Assembly (NCBI GenBank): GCA_013397795.1
Contig: VZTJ01004018.1
Coordinates: forward strand, 235,394-299,393
Length of the DNA: 64,000 bases
From: Orthonyx spaldingii
Lineage: Eukaryota; Chordata; Aves; Passeriformes; Orthonychidae
Direction of reading: 5' to 3'
In this document: one piece after another, positions 34,759 to 47,984 of the stretch
Layout of the letters: each line of letters starts with the position of its first letter
How positions within the stretch are numbered: position 1 is the first letter of the stretch
Position numbers and translations under genes: made by a program
Notes under the pieces: model-generated
Seen by the model: the letters and a program-made list of their open reading frames with translations, nothing else
Database searches by the model: none
Told to the model about the DNA's origin: nothing

Positions 34759-34789
34759 CGGCCCTTTTATCCCCTTCCCCCCTTTTTCA

Positions 34790-34807
34790 TTTTTTTTTTT
34801 TTTTTTT
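34790..34807 (+). repeat. poly(T) tract beside the gap
   Basis: A run of 18 T directly downstream of the C/T tract and N gap. Long homopolymers of this kind are error-prone in sequencing and probably caused the gap. Confidence 0.9.
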
Positions 34808-35244
34808 CCTTTCACAAGTACATCACCTCTGTGCTATGGGATGCTCTTTGAGTAAACAATAACCATTTGCTACACATTTGTGCAGTGCCCAGCCCAGTAA
34901 GCCCTGCCTAGGTCAACGCTTTTTTGCGCCATTGCAACAAACATTAAATGCTAATAGCACCATGGTGGAGCCGTGCTTCATCATGAGTAACACCAGATAG
35001 GATCACACTATCCCTTTTATTATCACCTATTACTTCTCCTGTTAAAGGGGAGCCAGCCTTGAACAGTTCCTCTGGCTCACACTGTCGTAACCAATATCAT
35101 GTCTTGGTTTCTTAATTGTTCACACCTTAAAGGGCAATCCTGTATCTTGTGGAGAAGCTCCCAGCTGATGTCTAATCATTAAGAACAGGAGAGCCAAAAT
35201 ACGCAGTGCTACTCTCTATTAGTGTTCTTTAGTGATAATAATGG
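34808..35244. other. Repeat-free noncoding block, possibly constrained
   Basis: No coding region is evident. The text contains AT-rich motifs (CCTTTTATTATCACC, TTAATTGTTCACACC, TCTAATCATTAAG) set in otherwise balanced sequence. This is the texture of many conserved vertebrate noncoding elements; I have no alignment to test it. Confidence 0.3.
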
Positions 35245-35400
35245 ATTGTTTTTCCCCGTGGTGCTCAGAGCTCTTCATAAAGAAAGAGGAGCATTGTTAT
35301 TGCCATTTAAGGGGTGAAAAAGCTTAAGTGCAATGAAGAAACATGCCTTGCCCCCAGTTAGACAGCAAAGGAGAGTCCAATTCTTCATAATTCCCTTGTC
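35245..35400 (-). repeat. Old MIR/core-SINE-like relic (antisense)
   Basis: The plus-strand order 'GAGCATTGTTATTGCCATTTAAGG', 'CTTAAGTGCAATGAAG', 'TGCCTTGCCCCCAGTTAGACAGCAA' and 'GGAGAGTCCAATTCTTCA' follows the antisense of a MIR-type SINE, whose consensus runs roughly 'tattattcccattttacag', 'ggttaagtgacttgccc', 'aaggtcacacagc', 'gccaggattcgaac'. Order and spacing agree, though identity is low, as expected for a relic predating birds. Confidence 0.6.
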
Positions 35401-38284
35401 ATTGGGACTACATACAAACCTACCAAAAGCTGTGTCATATCCACCCCCTTAAGTGAGAACTCAGTGCAGCTACTTTATAATAACAAGAAGTTTAATTTAT
35501 CCCATATATGTCCAAGAACTAACGCCAGTTGTTCTGGCAGGCACTCACATGCTGCTTGGTTGGGGTGAGTCTGTTCTTAACAGATGCTCAGCTGCTCGTT
35601 AATGGGATGGAAAGATGTAAATGAAAGTCTACAGGCTTCACAATAAGCAAATTTTCTCCCTTGATCACAACGCAGTGCAGTCCTGCTCCTGACAGTTGCA
35701 GTTTTATAGTGGGTCAGGTGGGCGACAGATGTTCACCTGCTTAACTACAGTAGCAGTAAAATGCTTAAAAACATCCTCTGAACAAAAAGACCCATCTACT
35801 CTTGCTGCTTTGCAATCAGGCAGGAGCCCTTCAGATGTATTTGTCTATACGTCCTGTCTAATTTCCTTTCAGAAAGTTCAAGCAGTGGAGCCTCCACTCT
35901 TTTCTTGGGCAAATAATTTCTTTCTGTGGTAAGATCCTGCTCCTCTGATGTGGCTTTCCTCCCCCACCCCATGTGGCTAATTTAACTTTTCCCTTCCTAC
36001 CCATGCTTGTTGGAGTGGATGCAATATGCAGTTAAATGTCATCACTCCCCCTCACAATCACACTGTTGTGCTTGCTCATCTGGGGTCCATCTGTGGGGTG
36101 GTGGTAATGGAGTCCTATTATGCTGGAGAATAGGAGGATAGAGGGATGAGAAGCATGGGAATCCTGACTATTGCACGGAGCTGGGTGATCACACGCTGTT
36201 TATGGGGTTCAGTGCTGAGGCAGCTGTGTGACGCTCCATACCCTGTGATATGCACGAGGACATCTCCCAGGATGACCTCATGCTCTTGTCCAGTGGAAAT
36301 GCTCTGCATCTTTTGTTCACCTTTGCTGCTGTTTGCTTTGGTGATTCTGGGTAAAACCTAAGGGACTTTGGAGTTTAGCATTCAGAGTGCCTGTGCTGTG
36401 CTGAGAATAAACAGGACAGAAGCAAACATCTGTGCTGATCCATGTCAGTTTTCTGTGCTTAGAAACTCAGGGAAGGAATCTAAGCTAATAGGACCAAGGA
36501 TTTTCTCCAGAGCTTTTTTACTGTGTATGGGTCTGCTGGTGTCTACAACACCATGGAGCTGATATCCACAAAACTATCAATTTAGTGAATCTGTATGAAG
36601 AGAGAGTGGCTTTGACACTCAAAGCTAGTGTTAGGCAGCACATAGAGATATGTGGGATGTGAGTTGGGATTTTGTGGTCACACTTTCTGCTGAAGCATCT
36701 CTCTGAAGCCCAGTGAGAGGCTAGCTAGCATGAGCCTGAGGGAGATGTGCAGTGATGCTTGCAAAGCTTCCCACAGCAGGGCTGCTGACCATGGGTGAGG
36801 CAGAAAAGTCCACGTGGTGTGAAGATACTGCTGTCCATTGTAAGACAAAACCCTTTTCTAGAAAAAAGTTAAGAAAGAATTTATCCTCTGTGTACTTCAT
36901 ATGTAGCCTGAATTTTCTGCTGCTCAAGAGAGAATGCCAAATACAATTCATATTCTCCAAAGGAGGAAATTCAGTTTAAAAATGAAAAGAACTAGACATA
37001 TGTCTCCTCTGAAAATCAGTAGGATTTATGCATTCCAGTCTTTTTCTCATTTTAAGACTTTCATCCCACACAAAGCACTCAACTATGCTTTTATGACCAG
37101 GTTCCCCTTCCTTGCAAAATCACCCCCTCCTTTCATATTCATCACCAATGGGGATCAAAACTAGCCTACAGCCCAGCAGAGACAGGCTTTGTGTTTGCCT
37201 TCTACATCTTTGTTTAGCCCTCTGACAGAGCTCTGGAAAAAGCCCAGGCTGCAACCTTAGCTCAGGGCTGAATGAATAAAGGTCACCGTGCACCAGGATG
37301 GAGGTTCATTATCACACAGTGAGACAGAGATGGCCAGCTACGCTGGAGGTGATTTGAAGAAAAGGTACAGCACTCAGGTGTGCTCACCTTCAAAGGCACT
37401 AATATCATAGGCTTGCTCTTGCCTGCAGAAAGCAGTGCTGTGGCTCATGTCAAAAGGTGGGAGCGGATCTTACCCATGATGCTCCTGAGGAAATGCCTTT
37501 TCTTACGTGCTGGGAGGAGGAAGAAGGACACAAGGGGTCACCTCAGCTGTTAGGACTGAGGTCTTCAATGAGCCACCTGATGATTTTCTTGAGGATGAGC
37601 TGGTTAAGCAGGAAAAGCAGATAAAAGAAATAGCGAGCAAGAGCTGCTGTCTTGGCAAAATCATCTAAGAATTGATAATTCAATAGATTCTTTGTGAATT
37701 CCTTTGCTTTGGCTTTACTCATGTGCCATTACTATTCTCCTATCATTAAGCAACCTCTGGAAAAGCACGATTAAAATAAGAAACAAACCCCACCAGATAA
37801 CATGGAGGCACTGCTAGAGATAGGATCCCATCTACTTCCTTATAAAACCAATGAGATCTGCTTTTTCTCCATCCTGCACTGAAGAGCTTGTGGAGTTGAG
37901 GATGTTCTTCATGCCTAACAGAATATTCTGTGTTTGGACTGCATAGCCCCTTTTCCTCATCCCTCCTAATCTTTCTTGCTTTTTCTTGCATTGTTTTGCA
38001 TTCCTCTAACTGCTTGTAGACAAGAATCCTGGCAGAAAGCATATGAAATCCAAATGGACTGAATGTGAGCTTCAAGAATGAAAATACAGAGGTCTTGCAG
38101 ACCTCAAGTCCACTGAGATAGCAGGCTGAGTTATGGAGACTTTCAGTCTTTGGGCTGTAATAGTAAATTGATAAATCTTTATACTGCATTATATGCTGGC
38201 ATTTGAACTGTTGTTAAAACCTAGCACACAGGAATTCTCAAATTATTCCCTGATGAAAAGATTGGGTACCTGGTACTTTGAATG
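35401..38284. other. Unannotated unique sequence, no gene recognised
   Basis: Frames reach 147 codons (minus strand 37746-38189), but I recognise no family in them. No repeat is visible. The region is moderately AT-rich. Confidence 0.5.
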
Positions 38285-38440
38285 GGGTGCAAACAAAATG
38301 AGGTACTTCTTTTGCCCAACATTTAGTTTAAACCATGGAACTCACTGCCAGGCAAAGCTGCAAAGGCAAATGCTTGAGCAGACTCAGCAAAAAATATCAG
38401 CTGAAGTTGAGAAAGACTGGCCCATGAGCAGTGGTTAAAG
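38285..38440 (+). repeat. Decayed CR1 LINE fragment
   Basis: The plus-strand text 'ATGAGGTACTTCTTTTGCCCAAC' followed by 'ACCATGGAACTCACTGCCAGGC' fits the old CR1 3' region, where the corresponding words are roughly 'aggaagtactttttcacacaacg' and 'ctgtggaactcactgccac'. The spacing agrees. The tail is not directly attached, so the copy is broken. Confidence 0.6.
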
Positions 38441-38534
38441 AGGACAGGACAGATGGTCATAAGGAAGAGTCAGCACACAGAGAGCCCTGGGCAGGCTGAA
38501 AGGGGGGCCTGGGCCAACTAGGGAAGCATGAAGA

Positions 38535-38675
38535 ATTGGACTCTCCTTTACTGGAAATATTCATGACTGGATTTGACAGGGCCCTGGAAAGCTCAGCCTA
38601 GGCTCTACTTTACACAGACCAGATGGTCCCCAAGAGCAAGGACCCAGCCCAGACTTTCTGAGATTCTATGGATTC
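38535..38675 (+). repeat. Decayed CR1 3' end
   Basis: Text at 38545-38675 (GGAAATATTCATGACTGG, GACCAGATGGTCCCCAAG, then GAGATTCTATGGATTC) follows the CR1 3' order 'ggaagtattcaagac', 'ctagatgatct', 'attctatgattc'. It probably continues the fragment at 38285-38440, with about 100 bases of diverged sequence between them. Confidence 0.55.
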
Positions 38676-41600
38676 AAGCCTGAAACCAGATAGTCAGGCC
38701 GAGGGGAGAATTCTTCTTCCTTTGTCTTTGCTTTTATTTTTCTAGGTACCTGCTGCTGCCCATCGGCAGAAATGGCATGCTGAGGGTGAATTCAACCTGA
38801 AAATGCATTAGTTTTTATATTCTTGTTACTCCTTTACTGTAAAACCCCATTTTGCTTTCCAAGGAGGATGCTGTAAATTCAAGCTTCACATCAGAGGTAG
38901 GGCAAGCTTTTGACACGGCCATGCAGTCATTGGGATAAGCTATATTCTTTAGATGAGTTGTTAGCTGTTGCCCAGGGAAAAAAAAAATCAACAGAAAGCA
39001 GCTGGGAATAAGAAGGAAGCAAGGGATGCATGTTCTGAACATCACCGCTTCCATCAATAAGGCTGTCTCTTGTACATGTGCACGCCTGTATACCACGCAC
39101 TGCTGAGCTAGAGAGGAGTGCTTAGCAGACAGCATTACTTGCAAACCCCCTGCCCTCAAAGGACCATCTCCAATCAATCTAAAATGATGGTGGGCTCACT
39201 GGAGTGCCTCATGACTTACATCCACCTGAGATGGCGGCTCTCTCTTTAATGCAACAGCAGTGTGTGAGCAGGGAAAGGAGGCAGCCGAGCGGAAGGATGG
39301 CTGGAGCAAGTGGATCAGTGCTGCACACAGTGCACGGATGGAGCCATCCACACTGTGACCCTTAGGCCACAGCAAGATGGGCCCTCAGCAGCCTGCACCA
39401 CCCTCACTCTCTTGATGCCAAGGGATCTGCACTGAGGTCTATGAGCTGGAGGTGCAGCCTTCTCTTACACTGCCATTTTTAATAATACAGCTCCTGCAGT
39501 GGGTGGCAGCCTGGGCTCTCAGTCTGCTTCATGTCAAGGCCTTTGTCCTTATTTGGGCAGTGTCTGAAATAGAGGTGTTCTGGATTTGTTTCTGGGCCAA
39601 ACAAAACCCTGCTCAGTGATGCCACTGTGGGTCACAGGCTTTCATTTCAGGACCTACCTGTTCTGTCAGCTCTGCCTGCAAAACCTGCGCAACTCTTTGT
39701 GTTTGTTCTCAAAACAAGCATTCAAATACACTCTTTTGTATTTTCTTTTCCGTAAGAAAACAAGAGCAGAAGAAACCTGTGTGAACAAGCCAGTGGTAGC
39801 ACCCGTAGCTAAGGGAAGCCAACAACAACAGGGACACCACTTTCAGATTGCCTCAGAGCTCTGCAGCAAACAACAGAGAGCAAAACAGCAAACCCAATGT
39901 GGGAAGAGCCACTGGTGGGGTTTGCTTTATGAAAAAATGCTGTCCTTGTGTCCTGTAGATGCTGGTCAAGGAGAAGCCAGACAGGGAGCTGTCTGTGAGC
40001 TTTCCCCCACTCTCTCATGGCCTCACTTCACTAAACCTAACACAGTTCCTCTACAAAGTGCTGAAGTAAGCACTGTGCACAGATGGCTCCTTTATGAAGC
40101 TAAGGGTAGAATGATTTCACCCTGAGTTTCTGAGAACCTTCCTTGAGTCTCTTGGGTTGCATGAGCCTACCAGCGTGCAGGGATAGTCCCAAACACATGG
40201 GGAAAAACTTCCTGCCTCAAAAGTCCAACAGAGTGCCTACAGACTCTGTGTGAGCCCCTGATCTGAGCAAGACAGCTTGAACTCCGCAGGGACATCAGTC
40301 CCAGTCCTGGGTGCACAGCCAGTAGGAGATGTAACCAGTAGTCTGCCTTGTACAGCCCTTGCCTTGTGTTTTCTGTCTGTGTTCTCTGTTTGTCCTCTAA
40401 CCTCTTTGAACTGCCTTTTTAAATGTCTAAACAGTGCTCAGAGTGGGACTCTCACAGGATTACCATCCAAATTATAATTATACCCAGACGTGATATTAAA
40501 GTTAAAGGGCCAAGTACTCAAAAGTTAGGAAACAATAGAATTTATATTGCCTCTGTACTTTAATGCTAATCCTTCCCTCAGCAGCTGATGTGGTTTCTGT
40601 GCAGCCTGTTTGCTGTGAGCGGGAGAACCCAAGGGCACGTTTTCTGGGTGTCCTCAGTAACTCCCTGCTGCTCCCATGAGGAGTCAAACACAGGCGGCAC
40701 TGCAGGCTCCCATGACAAAATACTCACACAGGGCTGGCTGAATGTGTTGGAGGTATCTGCCTTTGTCCTTCCCGTGTACCCTGCAGCTGTTGGGAGCACA
40801 ATGCTGGGTGGCCAATGGGGTGAAGGAGCTGGTGGATGAAAAATACCTCAGCAGGAGCTAATAGCTTTTTCTAGCCCAGATCACTTCTGTGCCAAGCCTG
40901 GAGGGGTGGTACAAGGGTGAGGATGAAAGTGAAGACTAGGAAAGAAGAAGGACTTAAGCTGGCTTTGCTCCAAACAAAACATTCTTCCAACTTAGGCAAA
41001 CAGCAATGCTTGCATGACACTCTCTCAGAACCTCTTTTAGCCTTCACAATTCCTTTGCCAGTGCTTTTTAATCCAAGTTACTGAAAATATTAAGCAAGGA
41101 TGGAGGCAGAAGGGGATCTAGCAAAGAGAAGTGAGGTCATGGTTCTGAGTGACTGACTGCTGCCCTGTATAACGGAGTTCTTCCTGCCCAGCACCTTGGA
41201 GATGTTAAACACATCACTCCATCCAAACATTTTGGAGGCAGTCACTGCTTTTCTTCCTCATTTTTTGCATGCTTTTAAGTCCTTGCTTCAAACCAGAAGA
41301 GCACTTGGACTTGTAGAAGTATATGCCATCAGATTTTGTCAATACAGCCATTAGGCTCTAGCCTTCTCAGATATGGCTAACCTGTTTCACCAAAAATTCA
41401 GTCTGGGGCAAACCCCAGGAATGAAAACTTTCAACCTGCAAGGTGAAGTGTTGGAAACACTGATAAATACCTCAAATCAGGCTCCTGGAATGGGAAGCAT
41501 TTGGCAAGCTTGTAAGAGACGAAACCAATCCACAACACTTGAGAACAGAGCTTGTCTCTATAAATAATAAAAAGGGGCAGCTGTTATCTAAAAAAGTCAG

Positions 41601-43710
41601 AGCATGAAGCAAAAATGTCCTCTAGGGTATTTGTATACACTTACAGGAATTGGCACACAGCTGGAACGGGTGTACAAAATGCCTCTCTGAGGCTAATGAG
41701 ACCTCACCTGTGCATTAACATGAAAGTGACTGGGCTTCCATGGGCAGTGTGGACGGCTGTATTGCTCCAGCTCTCCTCCTTCCAGGTAAAAGGGTGCAGA
41801 ATTGCACTACCTGGAGCCTGTTATTGCATTTGCCAAAGTGATTCAGGCATGCATGCCCCCACATCATAGATTCAAAATCTGGGTGACTAGGGTTCTATAT
41901 CACTGTGATGGGTCTGGTTCTACTACTTCACCTCTCAGCTGAAGCTCTTAAAGTGATGTAAGTAAAAATGTTAAATCTGACTTTATTTCAAAACTTGGGG
42001 AAAATTTGGCTCTGGGTAGTAGCATGTGCTGAAAGTGATGTGCTTAGTAGCCAGCAATGGAGAAAAACAGACTGTCAGTTTGTGTGCTTCACTGTTGGTT
42101 CCTGCATCTGAGGATGTTTGGCCTGAACATCCCTTACTGTGGCTGGTGGCAACATCGAAAAGGAATAACTCCTTCCTTTAAACATTTGGGAGGGAATTGA
42201 TGGGAAGAGAAAAGACACAGATCACATCAGCTGTAACCAGCAAAGTCCACTTTTCTTCGACACCCTCCCCAACACCAGGACTAGAAAGCCTTGTGTTCAA
42301 GTGAAGGTCTTCTCCCACTTTGGCCAACCAGCCTGCGGGAGAGATAGGCTTACAGAAAAATTGGTTCTGGAGACTCATGGTAAGGGACCCCTCTGTTGCT
42401 TGCAGACTTCACATTTTAGGGTGCTGCTTTCCAGCTGCTTCGGATTTTCTTGAAGTTGATTTTGACTACATGAAAAAAATCTTGCTTTTAAATTTTAAAA
42501 ATTGTCTTTTATGCACTCTCTTTCTTGTTGCCTTTCTTTTCTTCCTTTCCTTCTGGCCTTTGGGGTTTTTTTTCTTTCACATCATAGTCACCACATCCTT
42601 GAAGTGGGAGGAGAGAAACTAAAAGAAAATATTTAATACCTTCAGTGTTTTTAAAACCATCAGCAATTGGTAGAAGCCTGAAGAGGTCATCCCTGGAAAT
42701 AATCCAGCTGGTGAACTCCTCATGGATGTCACCTTTCCAAGAGTAGTGCCATTTCCTCATGAGGTGGGTGTACTTATTTATTGTGTCATTAAAGCTGTTT
42801 TCTTTCAGACAGCCTTTAAATATCTTCCCTGGGGATTTTCCAGACTGGGCAGCAAGCCAAGTGGAACCCCCTAAAGTTAAGAGCTCAGCTCTGTTGGACA
42901 TAAACCACTTAACATTTCAAAGATGACAACAGTGGTACATATCCAATTTGTTTCCAGTAGGAAAGGAATAACTGGCAAGTAGCACACTGAGCCCATCACA
43001 ATGGACAAGCCATGCCATAGTGACTCCTTCTTCAGGCAAGAGTAGGGCACTGCTGTATGCCATATCTACAAGTTGTGATTATGGACCCTTTGCTCTGCTT
43101 GGTATGGCTCCAGAGAGGCCAAGACTAATGCTCCAAAATCCCATGCTCTATTGCTCCAACAGGCTCTTACTGCTGCTACCTTTCATTACTGCTGCAAACC
43201 TTGCCCCTGCCCTGCTCACAGGGCTTGAATTTTGGTGTTATGTATCTTGAATGTAGTGTTCCAGAACTCAAAGTGTGGTGCTGTTCATAATTCACTGCCC
43301 CCAGGCCAGGTGACAGGAGAGTCACACCTGGCACAAGTTTTTCCTCTTCTGAGATACTCAGACTGCTTTCATACAGGGATGCTACCACAGGTTTTGAAAT
43401 TTGCTTTCCAGAGACCCTCAGCTGGATTAAACTCAGCTGCTGCCAGATTAGCAGAGTGCAACACAGAGGATCAGCTGCAAAGCTTATTGAAGGACAGGAG
43501 AAGATTCCCTGGATTTCAGCAGGTCATGGATCCAGCCTATAGGAGGGAGCTCAGCAAATTGTGTACCCTGGCTCTTCCTGTGGTGAGGAACAACACTGAT
43601 CATCCCTGACTGAAGCCAAATGCTTTAGATCTCACAGTCCCAAGGGCAAATGATGTTTTTGTTGTGTTTAATGTCTGGTCCAGCATTTGGTGCAAGACAC
43701 TTTGGTCTGT
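38676..43710. other. Unannotated sequence, no gene recognised
   Basis: Plus-strand frame 39586-40125 (179 codons) has no recognisable domain. The minus-strand frame at 42509-42901 (130 codons) is the most protein-like in composition, yet unidentified. A T/C-rich stretch at about 42515-42585 lies at its 3' end. No repeat family is seen over about 5 kb. Confidence 0.45.
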
Positions 43711-43743
43711 TCAGTGAACAGTACTGGGCTATCAGTGAACAGT
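43711..43743 (+). repeat. 12-bp direct repeat, two copies at 21-bp spacing
   Basis: TCAGTGAACAGT occurs at 43711-43722 and again at 43732-43743. The second copy is followed by GAAC. Two copies only, so possibly a chance or short slippage duplication. Confidence 0.5.
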
Positions 43744-46700
43744 GAACTGAAGGGCTACCAACTTGCCAGGAGCATTATTCCTGCAGGGCCTTTCAGATAG
43801 CAATGAAGTTTCTCCAGATTTGGGCTTGTGAAGGGTAAATCCAGATTGGATGCCTCAAGACAGTAAAAAACCCCTTGCCAACCCCAACTCTGGAGCCTGA
43901 TGCTCCCTCTCAGCAGGTTGTGATAACAAAAGACATCCCCTATTTGGCAATCCCAGTTTGTCTGGCTGCTTTCCTCATGTGATGGGACACAGCAATACAG
44001 AGGATCTGGCTGAAAAAACCTGCAACAGGGAAGAAGGGAACCAGCTTCCACAATGGCAAACCTAGCCAGCATGCCAGATCCTAGCAAGAGATCACGGCTC
44101 AGAAAAGCAGGGAAGGAGGCACACACAGAGACAAGAGCAGAAACATAATCATCTGTGTTTTCAAAGAATAAAACATGGCAGTCCTCACAGACAGAGGGTG
44201 AGGTAATAAGGATAATAATAATAATCTGTTTGCTCTCTTTTTTTTTTGGGCTTCAGGGGCTCATTTTGCAAATGGTTATTCGTATAGCTGGAGTTGCTGC
44301 CTTACAGCTCACACCCCTCAGACTAATGTCCTGCTTTTCTCTGTGCCAGCAGCCTAGGTTTGCAAATGTTCATGACTCAGCAGTAAATACATGCCCTGAA
44401 GGTGAGCTGGAGCAGCAAGGATCCTTCCTAGGGGCCAGGTCCAATGCTGGCTGGCTCCATTGGAACTCAGGTCTCTTGCAGGATCCAACACCAAAGGGCT
44501 GCACCTGCCTGGGGAGAACCAAAGGAAGATTTAGGCTTGATCAACAGCCCAGTGGCCACCCCAATAAAACTGAGCCACCAAGCAGGCACTGAAGAGATGC
44601 TACCTCTGTGTCCAGTCAGTCCTGCTGGTGCTTCCGAACTGGTGAAAAGAATCCAAAAGGGCCGAGCTGGACACAGATTAGATCTGCACCTAGAGCAGTT
44701 TGTGAGTACAGAAATCCCAGCGAGATGCCCTTAAACAGGCAAGCACAGCAATGGCAAACAAGGGGCAGCAGAGACCCTGTGCTACTGCTCCTTGGGAAGG
44801 AATCCCCACTGAGGTGCACAGTCTTGGTTAAGAGGGAGCCTGTGACAACTGGGTGTTTCTGCAGAGTAAGCCTCCTCTCTCCTTTGTTTCTATCTAGTAA
44901 CAGAAAAACAGAGGTGGCACAACAGCTGGAAAAGATCCTGGTGTTGGTGCTAGAAAGCCCTAGGTGACGACAGGGAAGGGATCTGAGTGGAGCACCTGCC
45001 TGTGCCTGGCACCACCATCCTGTTCAAGGGCACTTTGCAAATTGAGATGGTTTGGCAGGACCTCGGGCGAGGGATCCCTGACTGCAGCCAGCCCGTGAGC
45101 TTCTGCCATGCTGGAGCTTCAGTGCAGGTCTGCTGGTCTACGCACACCAGGGAACCTCTGCATCAGTTTAAGGTGGGGTATGAGGCAGAAATTTCTATCA
45201 GTCTTGCAGCAGCTTCTTATAGCTCTCTGAAGAAGAGTTCAGCCTTGGTCTTGAATCAGTCCAGTAAGAACAGTGATATTCTTGTCCAACAGTTTCAGTG
45301 ACGAACTGTAGCTGGTTTCCATGTAACCTGCACTTTAAAAGATACCAATAATAGAAAATATGTGAGTGGTAAGAGAGAAGCAATGTTCTATCTGCATTTA
45401 ACCCCTCCTGTTCAATGGGCACTGGCAGGGTATTGAAACACCTTTTTTGAATCCCTCCTCCACTCAAACAAAAACTGAGTTAAGACTTGTTTTCCCAGTC
45501 GTTTGTGGATATTTATTGTGATTTTGTATAAATAAATCCATTAGTTTATGGGGCATATAAATGCTTTCCTAAACCTGGACTTTTAAAAGAACATAAAACA
45601 CATACTAAAAATTAATCCTTGTGGTTTTTCCTGTGCCCATTTTTTTGGGGGAAAAGGAAAAAAGAAAATACAAAGCATTTTATTTTGAAATAAAGGAATC
45701 AATAATTACAAATAGCCAGGCTTTTCCCACACCCCACCTTTCTTCCTGGAAAGAGTTTGAATGACTGAATACAATATGGTTTCCACAAAATAGAAGGATT
45801 TTAGTAAGACCATTGATAGACATTTAACTTTAACAAGTGCCACTATAAACATTTCTCTAAAATTCACCAGGGAACCAGGATTTTATCACTTTAGGAGCAC
45901 TGCATGGTTCTGTGATATGCTATGATGCTGGATAATGATCTAATAGGCCCCACTGACAACAAGCTGGCACCCTGCCATGGGCATGCAAAACCACCCTCCA
46001 GCTGGGAGCATGAGAAAACCTGCAAATAATGCCTCCTGATTTCCCAGCCAATAGAACAGCATGGATTAATGTGGCTGCAGCCATCTTGTGCAAATAAGGT
46101 ATGAAGTAAAGTGCCTGAGCCTGGACATTACTACTGCTGGCTGATTTTGTCATTCCAATCACACAGAAATATAACTGGGGAGTTGCTTCTCTGTTCCACC
46201 TGCAAAATGGATGAAGGTTCACTTCAAAAGAAAATAGTATCATTCATTTAAAAATGTACTGGTTCAATACTGCTTTTTGGTTTTCCTTTGATTAGTAGTA
46301 TTTCCTATTCGAAAAAAACTAACAAATGTCCGAAGTAATGTTGTAGTTAGTAACATTTTCTTCATTTTTTTAAGCTAATGATTTCTGTGAAATTCTTCAT
46401 GAAGAGGGGATATTTCAATTTACTTTTATTTCACTTTTATTTTGAGAAATTTCATTCAGCTCATGAAGGTATTCTCTGTCATAGTGGATTAAAAGAAGAG
46501 AAACATTATTCATTCAGTATTAACTGAATTTGTCATCATTTTACCCTTGCTCTGAGGTCTGTAATGCTCTGCAAGACTTACTTGTCTTCATTTCCAGGGC
46601 TTCTCATGGAAATTTCCCTTTGAAAGTGGGTCATATCAGTAGTGACTTTCTTACTTGTCACTTACAGTTTCTGATTCAAACCAAAACAACAAAGAAGAAT

Positions 46701-47984
46701 TTTTGCTTGGAAGTTGTCAAGAAAAATACAAGATCTCCTTAATCTGTTACAAAGGCATGCTGCTCGTTTTGCAGGCTTTGGATGCAAACCCATGGATTTG
46801 CTGATTTTTTTCCTGGAAAATGAGTCTTCATTGCTGAAGAACCAGTGAATGGGGGCATGTAAGCTGAGACCAAAGAAGTGCTGTTGACGTTTTGCTCCCA
46901 GGATCAATCTTTCCTAGGATCTGGCATCAGGTTGTTAATATTTTTAGATGATTTGCCCACAGCTCGTTGTACATCTATGATAAAAGGATAATGGTTTATG
47001 GAGTTCTCATTTGGACTAACCTCTTGCTTTAGGGTGAATTAACCAGGACTAATTAAATAAATCCATCTGTAGCATTTTTCGCTTATGCTGTCCACAGATA
47101 GAGTGAATATTCCCTTCCACCCACCACTGAAAATGACGCTGACTGTGAAGACACTTGGGAAAGGCTGAAGTCCCCCAACCTGGATACCTCCTCCAGCACT
47201 GGGTGTGCAGCTGCAATGGTCTCCCCCTTCCATGCTTGAACACCCCAGTCGTGCTTCACAAACTCTGTCCAGAGGCAGAAATTTCCAATCTGCCAGCTGC
47301 ACACTAAAATTCAAATCTCTTCAGAAAGAGCCTTCCATGGAGTCTTGCTCTTCCAGGCTGGCCCGATAACAACAAACTCTCTTTTCTAGTCAAGAGAAAG
47401 AGCAGGAACCTGGCTCCAGCCTTGCCAGTCCTGGTAGTAGAACCAAGCAAAACCATAGCCTGACCTGTGAATATTGACAGCCAGCTCTACAAACAAAAAA
47501 GAGGAAGACAGTTTCTGCTGAAGAATGATCATTCTGATTGCTTGCAGCACACACTTCTCATATGGTTTGGAGTTTTTTCCTAATGCTGCTAAAAATAACC
47601 TCATGTAAGGCTTCTTTATATTAAGTTTATTTGTAAATTTAATAAAATGAAAAGAAAGAAGAAAGCAAAGCAATAAAAAATTAAGACAACAACCAATTAG
47701 GAAAATAGAAAGAAGAGATAGGAATAGAAGTATTTATCCGGAAGCTATAAAAAGAGGAAGATAATTGACAGTCTTCATTTATTAATAAAATAAGATTTCT
47801 GATTATGAAACAAGAAACCTCTGGCTATTTTGGTACAGATGTAATTTTCATGGCCAAAAGCATCCTTTTGCTTTCATCTCACATTATTTGAGGTTAAAAT
47901 TTAACAAAATCAGTCAAAGTACTTCTCTACCCAGTGGGCAAACACCCACCAGATGAGTTTTACCAGTGACTGTGCCAGATGTAT
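43744..47984. other. Unannotated sequence, no gene recognised
   Basis: A short (ATA)n run lies at 44211-44225. Frames up to 145 codons (44155-44592) overlap others in different frames and have no recognisable domain. About 45480-45720 and 46250-46520 are strongly AT-rich. No repeat family is recognised. Confidence 0.5.

Noticed and set aside
37746..38189. 147-codon minus-strand frame
   Set aside because: No family recognised. The sequence around it lacks convincing splice sites, and the length is within chance.
39586..40125. 179-codon plus-strand frame
   Set aside because: No domain or motif recognised and a 69-codon minus-strand frame overlaps it; length compatible with chance.
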